From: Syntrophaceae bacterium UBA5761
GTDB lineage: Bacteria > Desulfobacterota > Syntrophia > Syntrophales > UBA4778
Length of the DNA: 22,275 bases
Direction of reading: 5' to 3'
NCBI GenBank assembly: GCA_002418885.1
Contig: DIEZ01000087.1
Span: 1 to 22,275 of the forward strand
Part shown: piece by piece, positions 15,173 to 22,275 of the stretch
Layout: the number at the start of each line of letters is the position of its first letter
How positions within the stretch are numbered: position 1 is the first letter of the stretch
Position numbers and translations under genes: made by a program
Notes under the pieces: generated by a model
Database searches by the model: none
Seen by the model: only the letters and a program-made list of their open reading frames with translations
Told to the model about the DNA's origin: nothing

Positions 15173-16103
15173 TCTTCCGACTCCGGAGGATTGGCGCATA
15201 GCTCGGCGAAGGGATTTTCTCAGGCGTCGGGCTAGGGTCGTCAACAGCGTGCGCAATTTCTTTGTCGGCCGGGGTTACCTCGAGGTAGAAACCCCCCACC
15301 GCATTCCGGCCCCCGCACCCGAATGCTTCATCGAAGCCGTTCCTTCCGGTGATTGGTTTCTCCATACCTCACCGGAGCTCTGCATGAAAAGACTCCTCGT
15401 GGCGGGCCATGCCCGGATATTCCAGATATGCCGGTGTTTCCGACAGGGCGAGTTCGGCAGTCGGCACCTTCCCGAATTCACCATGCTCGAATGGTACCGT
15501 GCGGAGGCGGATTATCGAGATCTGATGTCGGAATGTGAGGAATTAGTGACAGCCCTGGCACAGGACCTTGACATGCCGGAGGGCCTTATACGAGGGGGTC
15601 GAACGATCGACATCCGAAAACCCTGGGAACGGTTGATGCTGGAAGAAGCCTTCGAGAGATACGCACCGGTATCTCTCGATGAAGCCCTAGCCGTCGGCAC
15701 TTTCGACGAACTGATGGCCTTTGAGGTCGAGCCGAGGCTGAGTATGGATAGGCCGGTGTTTATTTGCGACTTCCCGGTTTCGCTGGGCGCCCTTGCGAGG
15801 CGCAACTCCGGCAACCCCGAAGTCGCAGAACGTTTCGAGCTTTATATCGGCGGCCTGGAGCTTGTAAATGCCTTCTCGGAATTGACGGACGCCGGGGAGC
15901 AACGGGAACGCTTTCTGAAAGAAGAAGCAAAGCGGCGCGCCATGGGCAAGAGGCCTTATCCGATGCCCGAGAAGTTCTTGCACGACCTTGCGAAAATGCC
16001 CGAATCCGCCGGAGCGGCGCTCGGTATGGACCGGTTGGTGATGCTTTTCACCGGGGCGGAAGAGATAGGCGACGTCGTCGCTTTCAGGCCCGAAGAATTA
16101 TGA
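15159..16103 (+). CDS. epmA: EF-P--(R)-beta-lysine ligase EpmA (GenX/PoxA)
   Basis: Truncated class II lysyl-tRNA synthetase paralogue that activates (R)-beta-lysine and transfers it to the EF-P lysine. The 314 residues cover the catalytic core only, with no anticodon-binding domain: FFVGRGYLEVETP (motif 1 region, 34-46), HTSPELCMKRLLVAG at 69-83, CRCFRQGEFGSRHLPEFTML as motif 2, and GAALGMDRLVMLFTG as motif 3. The true start is ambiguous because the frame runs back into efp. GTG 15159 with GGTGAG upstream gives an N-terminus of family length; GTG 15144 is an alternative. Either way it overlaps the efp end by more than ten bases, so translation is coupled. The partner EpmB (lysine 2,3-aminomutase) is not in this window. 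Confidence 0.92.
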   Translation: MSRNDLPTPEDWRIARRRDFLRRRARVVNSVRNFFVGRGYLEVETPHRIPAPAPECFIEAVPSGDWFLHTSPELCMKRLLVAGHARIFQICRCFRQGEFGSRHLPEFTMLEWYRAEADYRDLMSECEELVTALAQDLDMPEGLIRGGRTIDIRKPWERLMLEEAFERYAPVSLDEALAVGTFDELMAFEVEPRLSMDRPVFICDFPVSLGALARRNSGNPEVAERFELYIGGLELVNAFSELTDAGEQRERFLKEEAKRRAMGKRPYPMPEKFLHDLAKMPESAGAALGMDRLVMLFTGAEEIGDVVAFRPEEL

Positions 16104-16238
16104 ACTCGAGGATAAGGCCCATCCGCGGCCGTGAAGTGGGGGCTTTGAAAGAATCCGTTCGTGTGTTCCGTGACGCTGTTTTTTATAAGGAAATTTGTTT
16201 ACGATGGTGGTCGGGAAAGTAAAAGGAGGAGAAAGGAT

Positions 16239-17672
16239 ATGAAGAAAAAGAGAAGTTCAAGCTATTTTATCTCCGTCTTTCTTCTGGTGTTTCTCATGAC
16301 GATCGTCGGCAATCAAGCCGGCTGCTCGAGCTCCAGCAAGAAAGAGAGCGAGGTTATCGGCTATCCCCAATCTTTTGTTGAGCTTGCCGAGAGGGTCAAG
16401 CCGGCTGTCGTGAATATAAGCGCCACCAAGACCGTCCGGGTCCCCGGCAATCCATTCCGGCATTTCTTCGGTCCCCAGGAAAGCCCCTTTGGTGATTTCT
16501 TCGGCCGTTTCTTCGGTGAGATACCGGACAGAGAATTGAAACAGCAAAGCCTGGGTTCAGGGTTTATCGTCGATAAGGAAGGCCTGATCATAACCAACAA
16601 CCATGTGGTGGCGGGCGCAAATGAGATAAAAGTCAAGCTTGCGGACGGGCGTGAGTTCAAGGCAAAGGTCATCGGGAGGGACTCAAAGATGGACATCGCC
16701 TTGATCAAGATATCTTCGCCCTTCCGAGACCTTCCGACCCTGCCGCTCGGTGATTCGGAGACAGTTCAGGTTGGTGAGTGGGTGATTGCCGTAGGGAATC
16801 CCTTCGGGCTGGGGAACACGGTTACCCAGGGGATCATCAGCGCAACCGGCCGGGTCATCGGTGCGGGGCCATACGACAATTTCCTCCAGACGGACGCCCC
16901 GATAAACCCGGGCAACAGCGGTGGGCCGTTAGTGAGCTTGAAAGGTGAGGCAGTCGGCATCTGCACGGCGATAGTAGCCGGCGGTCAGGGTATCGGATTT
17001 GCAATCCCCATCAACATGGCCAAGACGGCGATACCTCAGCTCAAAGAAAAGGGTAGAGTCATCAGGGGATGGATCGGCGTGACCATCCAGACAATCACGC
17101 CGGAGATCGCTCAGTCCTTAGGCCTGAAGAGCGAAAAGGGAGCGCTCGTGGCGGACGTCGTCCCTGACGGGCCGGCAGCAGCGGCGGGGATAGCCACGGG
17201 AGACGTCATCATTTCCTTTAACGGCAAGGAGGTCAAAAGCTTCTCCGACCTTTCCCGGTACGTGGCCGAGACGGCCGTGGGTAAAACAGTGCCCGTGAGG
17301 ATCGTCCGCTCCGGCAAGGAGACGGAGGTCAAGGTGACCGTAGCCGAGATGACCGAGGAGAAGATAGCGGCTCAACGGGAAGGAGGCGTCAGGAAGGACA
17401 TCGGTATCGCCGTAGAGAACATAACTGCCCAATGGCAACGACAGCTCGGCCTCAAGGACCGTAAGGGTGTGGTGGTCGTCGATGTCGAGCAGGGCAGCCC
17501 CGCGGACTTGGCGGGCATCCAGGTGGGCGACGTGATCAAGGAAATAAACCGTATAAAGATCGGAAGCCTGAAAGACTATGAGAAGGTCGTGGCCGGTGTC
17601 GAAAAGGGTAAACCTGTGTTGTTCCTGATCAAGAGGGAAGGGCAGACCTTCTTCGTGTCGATCACATTTTAA
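16239..17672 (+). CDS. DegP/HtrA-family serine endoprotease
   Basis: Envelope protease/chaperone for misfolded proteins. The 477-residue protein has a basic signal sequence with hydrophobic core (11-24) ending at QAGC29, which may be a lipobox though glutamine at -3 is unusual. The trypsin-like domain carries the triad H122 (TNNHVVAG), D152 (SKMDIALIKI) and S227 (NPGNSGGPL). Two PDZ domains follow, about 275-372 and 384-477, each with the GDVI carboxylate-binding strand. That architecture matches DegP/DegQ (Do family). The ATG at 16239 has AGGAGG/AAAGGA upstream; an in-frame start at 16161 would bury the signal peptide. A weak -10-like TATAAG lies at 16184-16189, with no good -35. It may instead be read from epmA. 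Confidence 0.93.
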   Translation: MKKKRSSSYFISVFLLVFLMTIVGNQAGCSSSSKKESEVIGYPQSFVELAERVKPAVVNISATKTVRVPGNPFRHFFGPQESPFGDFFGRFFGEIPDRELKQQSLGSGFIVDKEGLIITNNHVVAGANEIKVKLADGREFKAKVIGRDSKMDIALIKISSPFRDLPTLPLGDSETVQVGEWVIAVGNPFGLGNTVTQGIISATGRVIGAGPYDNFLQTDAPINPGNSGGPLVSLKGEAVGICTAIVAGGQGIGFAIPINMAKTAIPQLKEKGRVIRGWIGVTIQTITPEIAQSLGLKSEKGALVADVVPDGPAAAAGIATGDVIISFNGKEVKSFSDLSRYVAETAVGKTVPVRIVRSGKETEVKVTVAEMTEEKIAAQREGGVRKDIGIAVENITAQWQRQLGLKDRKGVVVVDVEQGSPADLAGIQVGDVIKEINRIKIGSLKDYEKVVAGVEKGKPVLFLIKREGQTFFVSITF

Positions 17673-17730
17673 AAAAGGTTCAAGGGGGTTGGGAGTTTTC
17701 GTCTATGGGTAGACTTTTACCGGAGTTTAG

Positions 17731-19233
17731 GTGAGAAGACTGGGCAGGGATAAGTCGTTCTCGCGAAGGCGGGAATCCGGCGTTTTCGTCAAGTGGATTT
17801 CGGGTCGAGCCCGGAAGGGCGGGCATAGCTTTTTACTGGGAACATTCATCCTGTTTTTGTGCCTTGTCCCGCCTGCCGTTGCCGGACCGACCGGCCGGGT
17901 CTCCGAGTCCGTCCTTCCGAACGGCCTCAAGGTGATCCTCCTCGAGAACCACAAGGCGCCGCTCGTCACGTTCCAAGTCTGGTACAGGGTAGGTTCGAGG
18001 AATGAAAACTGGGGCAAGACGGGCCTCTCTCATGTGCTCGAGCATATGATGTTCAAAGGGACCAAGAAGGTAAGCGGAGAGAGGTTTGTCCGCCTTATCG
18101 AAGAAAACGGCGGAAACAACAATGCCTTCACGTCCCGCGACTTCACGGCCTATTATGAGAACTTGAGCGCCGACCGTGTCGGGGTGGCGATCGGCCTGGA
18201 GGCGGACCGAATGCGCCGCCTGGTCCTCAGGGAGGAGGATTTTCGGACCGAGAGGATGGTGGTGATGGAGGAGCGCAGGCTCAGGACGGAAGATAACCCC
18301 CAGGCTTATCTTTTCGAGCAGGTGGATGCCGCCGCCTTTGCCGTCAGTCCTTACCACTGGCCCGTCATCGGCTGGATGGAGGATTTGCAGCGCCTGACCC
18401 TCGACGACCTGAAAACCCATTACCGGACTTACTACAGCCCGACTAATGCCTTCCTCGTAGTGGTCGGAGATTTCAAAAAGGAGGAGATGCTCAGGCTGGT
18501 CAGGAACGCCTTCGGCTCCTATCCGAAGAGTGTGAGGCCGCCGCAGGAAAGGAGTAGCGAGCCTCCGCAGTCGGGGAAGAGGATGGTTTGCGTCGAGAAA
18601 GAGGCAAAGCTCCCCTTCGTGGTCAAGGGTTACCACGTGCCGAACCTCTCCGACCCGGACAGCTATGTCTTAGAGGTGATCGAAGCCCTACTTTCGGGGG
18701 GAAAGAGCTCGCGACTTTATCAGAACCTCGTCCGGGAGAGGCAACTCGCCCTTGAGGTCGACGCTGACCATTCTCTCCTCTCCTACGATCCCGGACTGTT
18801 TTATCTCTCCGCCGTGCCGATGCCGGGCAAGGACGTTGCCGAGGTGGAAAAGGCGCTCGACGGGGAGCTGGAGCGTTTGCAGCGGGAACAGGTGGGGGGC
18901 GAGGAGCTTCAAAAGGCAAAGAATCAGATTGAAGCCGTTTTTGTGTACGGCCAGGACTCCCTTTTCAGCCAGGCGATGATGCTGGCGCAGTTTGAGGTGG
19001 CGGGGGGCTGGAGAAGGCTGGACGATTATCTGCCCGCGATCAGGAAAGTAACGGCAGTGGACGTCCGCAGGGTCGCCGGAAAATACTTCACACACCGGAA
19101 CTCGACAGTCGGCATCCTCATCCCCCTGCCGCCCACCGAGGAAAGGCCGGCGTCGAAGGGGGCGACGGGGCGGGATCGAATGATACGGTATAGAAGCTCG
19201 GAGTGCCGGGCACAGGGTTCAATCGGTTTCTAG
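17731..19233 (+). CDS. M16-family zinc metallopeptidase, catalytic subunit
   Basis: Pitrilysin/processing-peptidase-like enzyme, 500 residues, probably periplasmic. The inverted zinc motif HVLEH gives H101, E104 and H105, and VVMEERR at 177-183 supplies the third ligand (E180 or E181). GGNNNAFTSRDFTAYY follows as in active M16 subunits. The signal peptide core is SFLLGTFILFLCLVPPAVAG at 33-52. The only start is GTG 17731, directly after an in-frame TAG, with GGAG five bases upstream. Residues about 8-30 are encoded by a dispersed palindromic repeat, giving an unusually long basic n-region. The last 30 or so residues are arginine-rich and not family-like. It lies one base before its inactive partner, and the two should form a heterodimer. 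Confidence 0.9.
   Translation: MRRLGRDKSFSRRRESGVFVKWISGRARKGGHSFLLGTFILFLCLVPPAVAGPTGRVSESVLPNGLKVILLENHKAPLVTFQVWYRVGSRNENWGKTGLSHVLEHMMFKGTKKVSGERFVRLIEENGGNNNAFTSRDFTAYYENLSADRVGVAIGLEADRMRRLVLREEDFRTERMVVMEERRLRTEDNPQAYLFEQVDAAAFAVSPYHWPVIGWMEDLQRLTLDDLKTHYRTYYSPTNAFLVVVGDFKKEEMLRLVRNAFGSYPKSVRPPQERSSEPPQSGKRMVCVEKEAKLPFVVKGYHVPNLSDPDSYVLEVIEALLSGGKSSRLYQNLVRERQLALEVDADHSLLSYDPGLFYLSAVPMPGKDVAEVEKALDGELERLQREQVGGEELQKAKNQIEAVFVYGQDSLFSQAMMLAQFEVAGGWRRLDDYLPAIRKVTAVDVRRVAGKYFTHRNSTVGILIPLPPTEERPASKGATGRDRMIRYRSSECRAQGSIGF
17754..17816. repeat. Degenerate dispersed double-hairpin repeat inside the M16 gene start
   Basis: Two hairpins stand side by side: TTCTCGC-GAAG-GCGGGAA near 17758-17775 (one mismatch) and TTTCGGG-TCGAG-CCCGGAA at 17799-17816 (one G-U pair). 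The inner flanks AATCC and GGATT are also inverted repeats. The pattern matches the widespread intergenic element whose translations read 'SRLRGNDx'; here the complementary frame reads SRLREND. Family membership is by recognition, not by a database comparison. Confidence 0.6.
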
Positions 19234-19234
19234 G

Positions 19235-20599
19235 GTGAAAGTCAGGTTAGGGAAAATGACTGCTCGCTTTTTACTGCAACTGTTCCTGATAGTAGCGGCA
19301 GCCTCCATCATGGCGACGGCACCGGCCTGTGCCGTCCCGCCCGTGGAAAGGTTAGTCCTATCGAACAAGCTTAAGGTTATCGTGGCTCAGGAGCATTCGC
19401 TTCCCTTCGCGACCCTTCAGCTTCTTGTCGATTCCGGGTCCCGCAAGGATCCGCCCGGCAAGGAAGGTCTTGCCCGTTTGACTGCCAGGGGGATGCTCCT
19501 TGGTACGGAGAAGAGGACGGCGGAGACCATCAACCGCGAGCTCGATTTCCTCGGAGCTTCTCTCGGCGCCGAGGCGGGGCCAGACTATGCGGTCCTGAGC
19601 CTCCGTGTGCTCAAGAAGGACCTGGACAGGGGCTTCGGCCTCTTCATGGATGTCCTGACCCGTCCTGCCTTTCCGGCCGATGAGGTCCGGAGAGAAGTAA
19701 AAAAAACTTTGGCTGCGATTCAGTCTGAAGAAGACCAGCCGGACGCGGTTGCGGAGAAGACTTTTCAGAAAGAACTCTACCTTAGCGGTTACGGTCATCC
19801 AGTAGAAGGAACCAAGGAATCCCTTCCCGCCGTCGCGAGGGGGGATGTCGAGCGCTTTTACCGGGAAAACTATTGCCCGAACAACGCCATCCTCGTTGTC
19901 GTAGGTGACGTGACCGTCGCGGAAGTGCGCGCAAGGCTTTTGCCGCTTCTCGACGCCTGGAAGGCCGGAGATGTCGCCGCCGTTCCTTTCAAGAGCGCCT
20001 TCGCGGAAGGGCCGAAGGCGGTAAAGATAAACCGCTCTGTCACCCAGGCGAACATCGTGATCGGCCATGCGGGGCTGAGCAGGGACAACCCGGATTATTA
20101 TGCCGTCGTGCTGATGAATTACATCTTAGGGAGCGGTGGTTTTTCCTCCAGACTCTTCAACGAAATCCGCGTCAAGCGGGGTCTTGCCTATTCCGTCGGC
20201 AGCTATTTCGACGCCCGTCTCTACCCGGGGTCATTCCAGGTCTCGATCCAGACCAAGAACAGCTCGGCCAGTGAGGCCATCCGGATCGCCCTGGACCAGA
20301 TGAAACTGATGCAGGCCTCCCCTGTAGAGGTCAAGGAGCTCGACGGTGCTAAGAAATACCTTACCGGAAGCTTCCCCATGCGTATGGATACCCAGGCCAA
20401 GCTCGCCGGTTTTCTCGCACAGGTGGAGTATTTCGGCCTCGGCCCTGACTACCCCTCTAAATATCCCTCTCTGATCATGGCGGTTACCCGTGAAAAGATT
20501 CAGGACGTTGCGAAACGTTATCTCTATCCCGATAAATGCATCGTCGTGATCGTGGCAGACCTGAAAGAGGCGGGACTCGACGCGCCCGGTTTACCCTGA
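19235..20599 (+). CDS. M16-family peptidase-like protein, non-catalytic subunit
   Basis: Partner subunit of the preceding M16 peptidase, 454 residues with a signal peptide (FLLQLFLIVAAASIMATAPACA, core around 12-33). Aligning it to its neighbour, the zinc motif is lost: where the catalytic subunit has H101, E104 and H105, this one has R81, A84 and R85. The C-terminal half keeps RVKRGLAYSVGSYF, the arginine/tyrosine segment that completes the active site of the partner in M16B enzymes. Start is GTG 19235, one base after the previous stop; ATG 19256 (seven residues shorter) is an alternative with a closely spaced AGGGA. Adjacent active and inactive M16 genes are a recurrent arrangement in proteobacteria. 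Confidence 0.9.
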   Translation: MKVRLGKMTARFLLQLFLIVAAASIMATAPACAVPPVERLVLSNKLKVIVAQEHSLPFATLQLLVDSGSRKDPPGKEGLARLTARGMLLGTEKRTAETINRELDFLGASLGAEAGPDYAVLSLRVLKKDLDRGFGLFMDVLTRPAFPADEVRREVKKTLAAIQSEEDQPDAVAEKTFQKELYLSGYGHPVEGTKESLPAVARGDVERFYRENYCPNNAILVVVGDVTVAEVRARLLPLLDAWKAGDVAAVPFKSAFAEGPKAVKINRSVTQANIVIGHAGLSRDNPDYYAVVLMNYILGSGGFSSRLFNEIRVKRGLAYSVGSYFDARLYPGSFQVSIQTKNSSASEAIRIALDQMKLMQASPVEVKELDGAKKYLTGSFPMRMDTQAKLAGFLAQVEYFGLGPDYPSKYPSLIMAVTREKIQDVAKRYLYPDKCIVVIVADLKEAGLDAPGLP

Positions 20600-20615
20600 C
20601 CGTCCGGCCGTCGTC

Positions 20616-20676
20616 TGAGGTTGACCTCAATTCTGTTTCTGTAATCCTTGAAGGATCGCCGGACATCCGGTATACA
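20616..20676 (+). promoter_or_regulatory. Three consecutive dyads and a promoter upstream of the TauE/SafE gene
   Basis: Within 55 bases stand TGAGGT-TG-ACCTCA (20616-20629), ATCCTT-G-AAGGAT (20644-20656) and CCGGA-CA-TCCGG (20659-20670), all perfect. A promoter-like TTGAAG (20648-20653), 17 bases, TATACA (20671-20676) overlaps the second and third dyads. This looks like an operator region, or the first or last dyad may act as a weak terminator for the M16 genes. Confidence 0.4.
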
Positions 20677-20722
20677 TAGGCATTACCTGAGTGTGTGATT
20701 CGTTGCGGAGGGGGTGTCGACG

Positions 20723-21088
20723 ATGGGAAATGCGTTTCTTCTTGTCCTTCTGGGGCTTTTTGCCGGCATAATGAGCGGTCTCATAGGCATCGGCGGTGGG
20801 ATCATCATCGTTCCCGCCCTGGTGTTCCTTTTTGGCATGTCGCAACATCTCGCCCAGGGCACGACGCTCGCGCTTCTCGTGCCGCCGGTCGGGTTACTGG
20901 CGGCGTTGGCCTATTATCATCAGGGGTACGTTGACCTGAAAGCGGCCGGATTAATCTGTGCAGGGCTTTTTACGGGGGGATGGTTGGGCGCGAAGATCGC
21001 CGTGAGCCTGTCGGATGTAACGTTGGGGCGTATCTTCGGAGTTATTCTGTTTATTGTTTCGTTGAAGATGATGTTTGCGAAGTCATGA
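20723..21088 (+). CDS. Half-length TauE/SafE-family membrane protein
   Basis: Predicted inner-membrane protein, 121 residues with about four hydrophobic helices. The first, FAGIMSGLIGIGGGIIIVPALVFLFG, is the TauE/SafE family signature; QHLAQGTTLALLVPPVGLLAALAYYHQGYVD is also typical. Full members are about 250 residues with two such halves, so this is one half and presumably dimerises. There is no frameshift remnant of a second half downstream. The ATG at 20723 was chosen because GGAGGGGG ends eight bases upstream; GTG 20714 lies within that purine tract. Family members are linked to export of sulfite or sulfonates and other organic anions; the substrate here is unknown. Confidence 0.82.
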   Translation: MGNAFLLVLLGLFAGIMSGLIGIGGGIIIVPALVFLFGMSQHLAQGTTLALLVPPVGLLAALAYYHQGYVDLKAAGLICAGLFTGGWLGAKIAVSLSDVTLGRIFGVILFIVSLKMMFAKS

Positions 21089-21170
21089 AGGCAGGTTCCC
21101 CGAGGGTCGAGATTCCTTGCCCGTAGAGAAAATAAGCATGATATCGGCAACTTAGAACGGTAGTTGAAAA

Positions 21171-22154
21171 ATGCCCGCAAATCTTCCACCAGAATATTTC
21201 GAGGCCGAAAAGAAATTCAAGCAGGCCGCCACACTGGCGGAGAAGCTCGCGGCCCTCGACGACCTCATCGCAAGTGTTCCGAAGCACAAGGGAACGGACA
21301 AACTACGGGCCGACCTGAGGCGCAGGGTCTCCCAGTTGAACAAAGAGGCCCTGGCGCTGAAAAAGTCGAAGAAAGGAGGTCGCGACAGCCTTTACAACAT
21401 TCAGAGGGAAGGCGCCGCCCAACTGGCCCTAGTGGGTTTCCCGAATACGGGGAAATCATCTCTCCTCGCCTGCCTGACAAACGCCCAGCCCGTCATCGCC
21501 GACTACCCCCTTTCGACGGTCCTTCCCTTGCCCGGGATGATGCCTTTCGAAGATATCCATATCCAGCTCGTGGACCTGCCGCCCATCGGCAATGATTCGA
21601 CGGACGGCTGGGTGTCGGGGATACTCAGGACGACGGATGCACTGGTTCTTGTATTGGATTTGGGGGATGAGCCGGATGCTCAGGCGGCGCTTATCGTGGA
21701 GCAAGTTGGGCGTTGGAACATCCACGTAACCGGCCGCGATGTAGAAGGCCGGCCCGGACTTTACAAGAGGGCCCTTATCGTCGCCAACAAAAAAGACCTC
21801 CCCGGTGCCGATGAAAACAGCGAAGCGCTGAAGCGGAAATGGGGGGCGACGCTACCGGTCATCGCCGTCTCCGTCCACAGGAAAGAAAACCTGGAAGATC
21901 TCAAAAGGGCGATCTTCGATGTTTCAGGGATCATCCGAGTCTACTCCAAGCCGCCCGGAAAGGAGCCTGACTACTCCCTGCCGTTCACCATCCGTTCCGG
22001 GAGCACCGTGATCGAGTTGGCGGAACGCGTCCATAAGGACTTCGCGACGAAACTTAAATACGCCCGTATCTGGGGTTCGGCGAGGTTTGATGGCCAGAAG
22101 GTCGAGAAGAATCACGTGCTGAAAGACAGGGACGTAGTCGAACTTCACGTCTGA
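21171..22154 (+). CDS. TGS-domain GTPase (Obg/DRG-like)
   Basis: Translation-factor-type GTPase of 327 residues. An N-terminal helical, charged segment (1-80) precedes the G domain: Walker A GFPNTGKSS at 89-97, switch I region YPLSTV at 112-117, G3 as DLPP at 135-138, and G4 NKKD at 206-209. A C-terminal TGS domain (about 253-327) contains FTIRSGSTVIELAERVHKDF and ends LKDRDVVELHV. Order and spacing match DRG-like proteins, most familiar from archaea and eukaryotes. The G3 glycine of DxxG is replaced by proline. ATG 21171 has only a weak ribosome binding site. It is likely a ribosome-associated factor; specific function unknown. Confidence 0.88.
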   Translation: MPANLPPEYFEAEKKFKQAATLAEKLAALDDLIASVPKHKGTDKLRADLRRRVSQLNKEALALKKSKKGGRDSLYNIQREGAAQLALVGFPNTGKSSLLACLTNAQPVIADYPLSTVLPLPGMMPFEDIHIQLVDLPPIGNDSTDGWVSGILRTTDALVLVLDLGDEPDAQAALIVEQVGRWNIHVTGRDVEGRPGLYKRALIVANKKDLPGADENSEALKRKWGATLPVIAVSVHRKENLEDLKRAIFDVSGIIRVYSKPPGKEPDYSLPFTIRSGSTVIELAERVHKDFATKLKYARIWGSARFDGQKVEKNHVLKDRDVVELHV

Positions 22155-22215
22155 GCTCAACCGGGCCGAACGTCGAACCTGCCGCGGATAACATAATCAG
22201 CCGTATCAAGAAAAG

Positions 22216-22246
22216 AAAAAGGCGCCTCATCACTGCGCCCTTTTTT
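22216..22246. terminator. Bidirectional terminator between the GTPase gene and a tRNA
   Basis: AAAAA-GGCGC (22216-22225) pairs with GCGCC-C-TTTTTT (22235-22246) with a 9-base loop and one bulged C. The A run on one side and T run on the other let it work for both converging transcripts. Confidence 0.75.
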
Positions 22247-22252
22247 GAATTC

Positions 22253-22275
22253 TGGAGCCGATGAGGAGATTCGAA
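22253..22275 (-). tRNA. 3' end of a tRNA, cut by the window edge (possibly tRNA-Thr)
   Basis: The complementary strand reads TTCGAAT (T loop), CTCCT (T-stem 3' strand), CATCGGC (acceptor 3' strand), discriminator T and then CCA. These segments have exactly the canonical lengths. An acceptor of GCCGATG with T73 fits threonine tRNAs, but the anticodon is outside the window. The tRNA would converge on the GTPase gene across the terminator. Confidence 0.7.

Noticed and set aside
17833-18636. 267-codon antisense frame within the M16 peptidase gene
   Set aside because: The opposite strand carries an unmistakable M16 sequence with a zinc motif; this frame has no recognisable domain.
1-22275. Mobile element, prophage or CRISPR array
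   Set aside because: No transposase, integrase, phage structural gene, direct-repeat array or sharp change in composition was seen on either strand.

Overview
The window is a gene-dense, GC-rich stretch of a Gram-negative bacterial chromosome. It looks like core genome: no integrase, transposase, phage gene or CRISPR array is visible. BamD and a paired M16 peptidase locus point to a diderm. The eukaryote-type NADP isocitrate dehydrogenase, phenylacetate-CoA ligase paired with an ACT protein, PduO-type adenosyltransferase, acetate and oxalate/formate-type carriers, and EF-P with EpmA together fit an anaerobic, possibly syntrophic member of the former Deltaproteobacteria (Desulfobacterota and relatives). 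That assignment is inference from gene content, not a marker-gene placement.

Layout. (1) 1-5297, plus strand: aconitase (5' end cut by the window), NADP isocitrate dehydrogenase, RlmN, and a phosphotransferase-like/P-loop kinase fusion. The genes are tightly packed and probably form one operon; the first two are consecutive TCA steps. (2) 5294-6404, minus strand: trxA then bamD. (3) 6491-7785, plus strand: a strong sigma70-type promoter drives an MTAP-family phosphorylase and a translationally coupled cob(I)alamin adenosyltransferase. (4) 7782-10013, minus strand: phenylacetate-CoA ligase, a two-ACT-domain protein, and an unrecognised protein made of two ungapped 55-residue repeats each ending in CQLG.F. 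(5) 10104-14489, plus strand: mobA, then three carriers (SatP/YaaH family, OFA-family MFS, and a more divergent MFS), separated by clear terminators. (6) 14534-17672: efp, epmA (starting inside efp) and a DegP/HtrA protease. (7) 17731-20599: an active M16 peptidase and its catalytically dead partner; the 5' end of the first gene is built from a dispersed palindromic repeat. (8) 20616-22275: a half-length TauE/SafE protein behind three small dyads, a TGS-domain GTPase, a bidirectional terminator, and the 3' end of a minus-strand tRNA running off the window.

How they fit. Citrate to 2-oxoglutarate chemistry, aryl-acid activation and uptake or export of small carboxylates suggest a metabolism based on organic acids. 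RlmN, EF-P/EpmA and the TGS GTPase concern the ribosome. BamD, HtrA and the M16 pair concern the cell envelope. The best candidate for something undescribed is the tandem CQLG protein at the end of the paaK-ACT operon. The repeat-derived N-terminus of the M16 peptidase and the kinase fusion behind rlmN come next.
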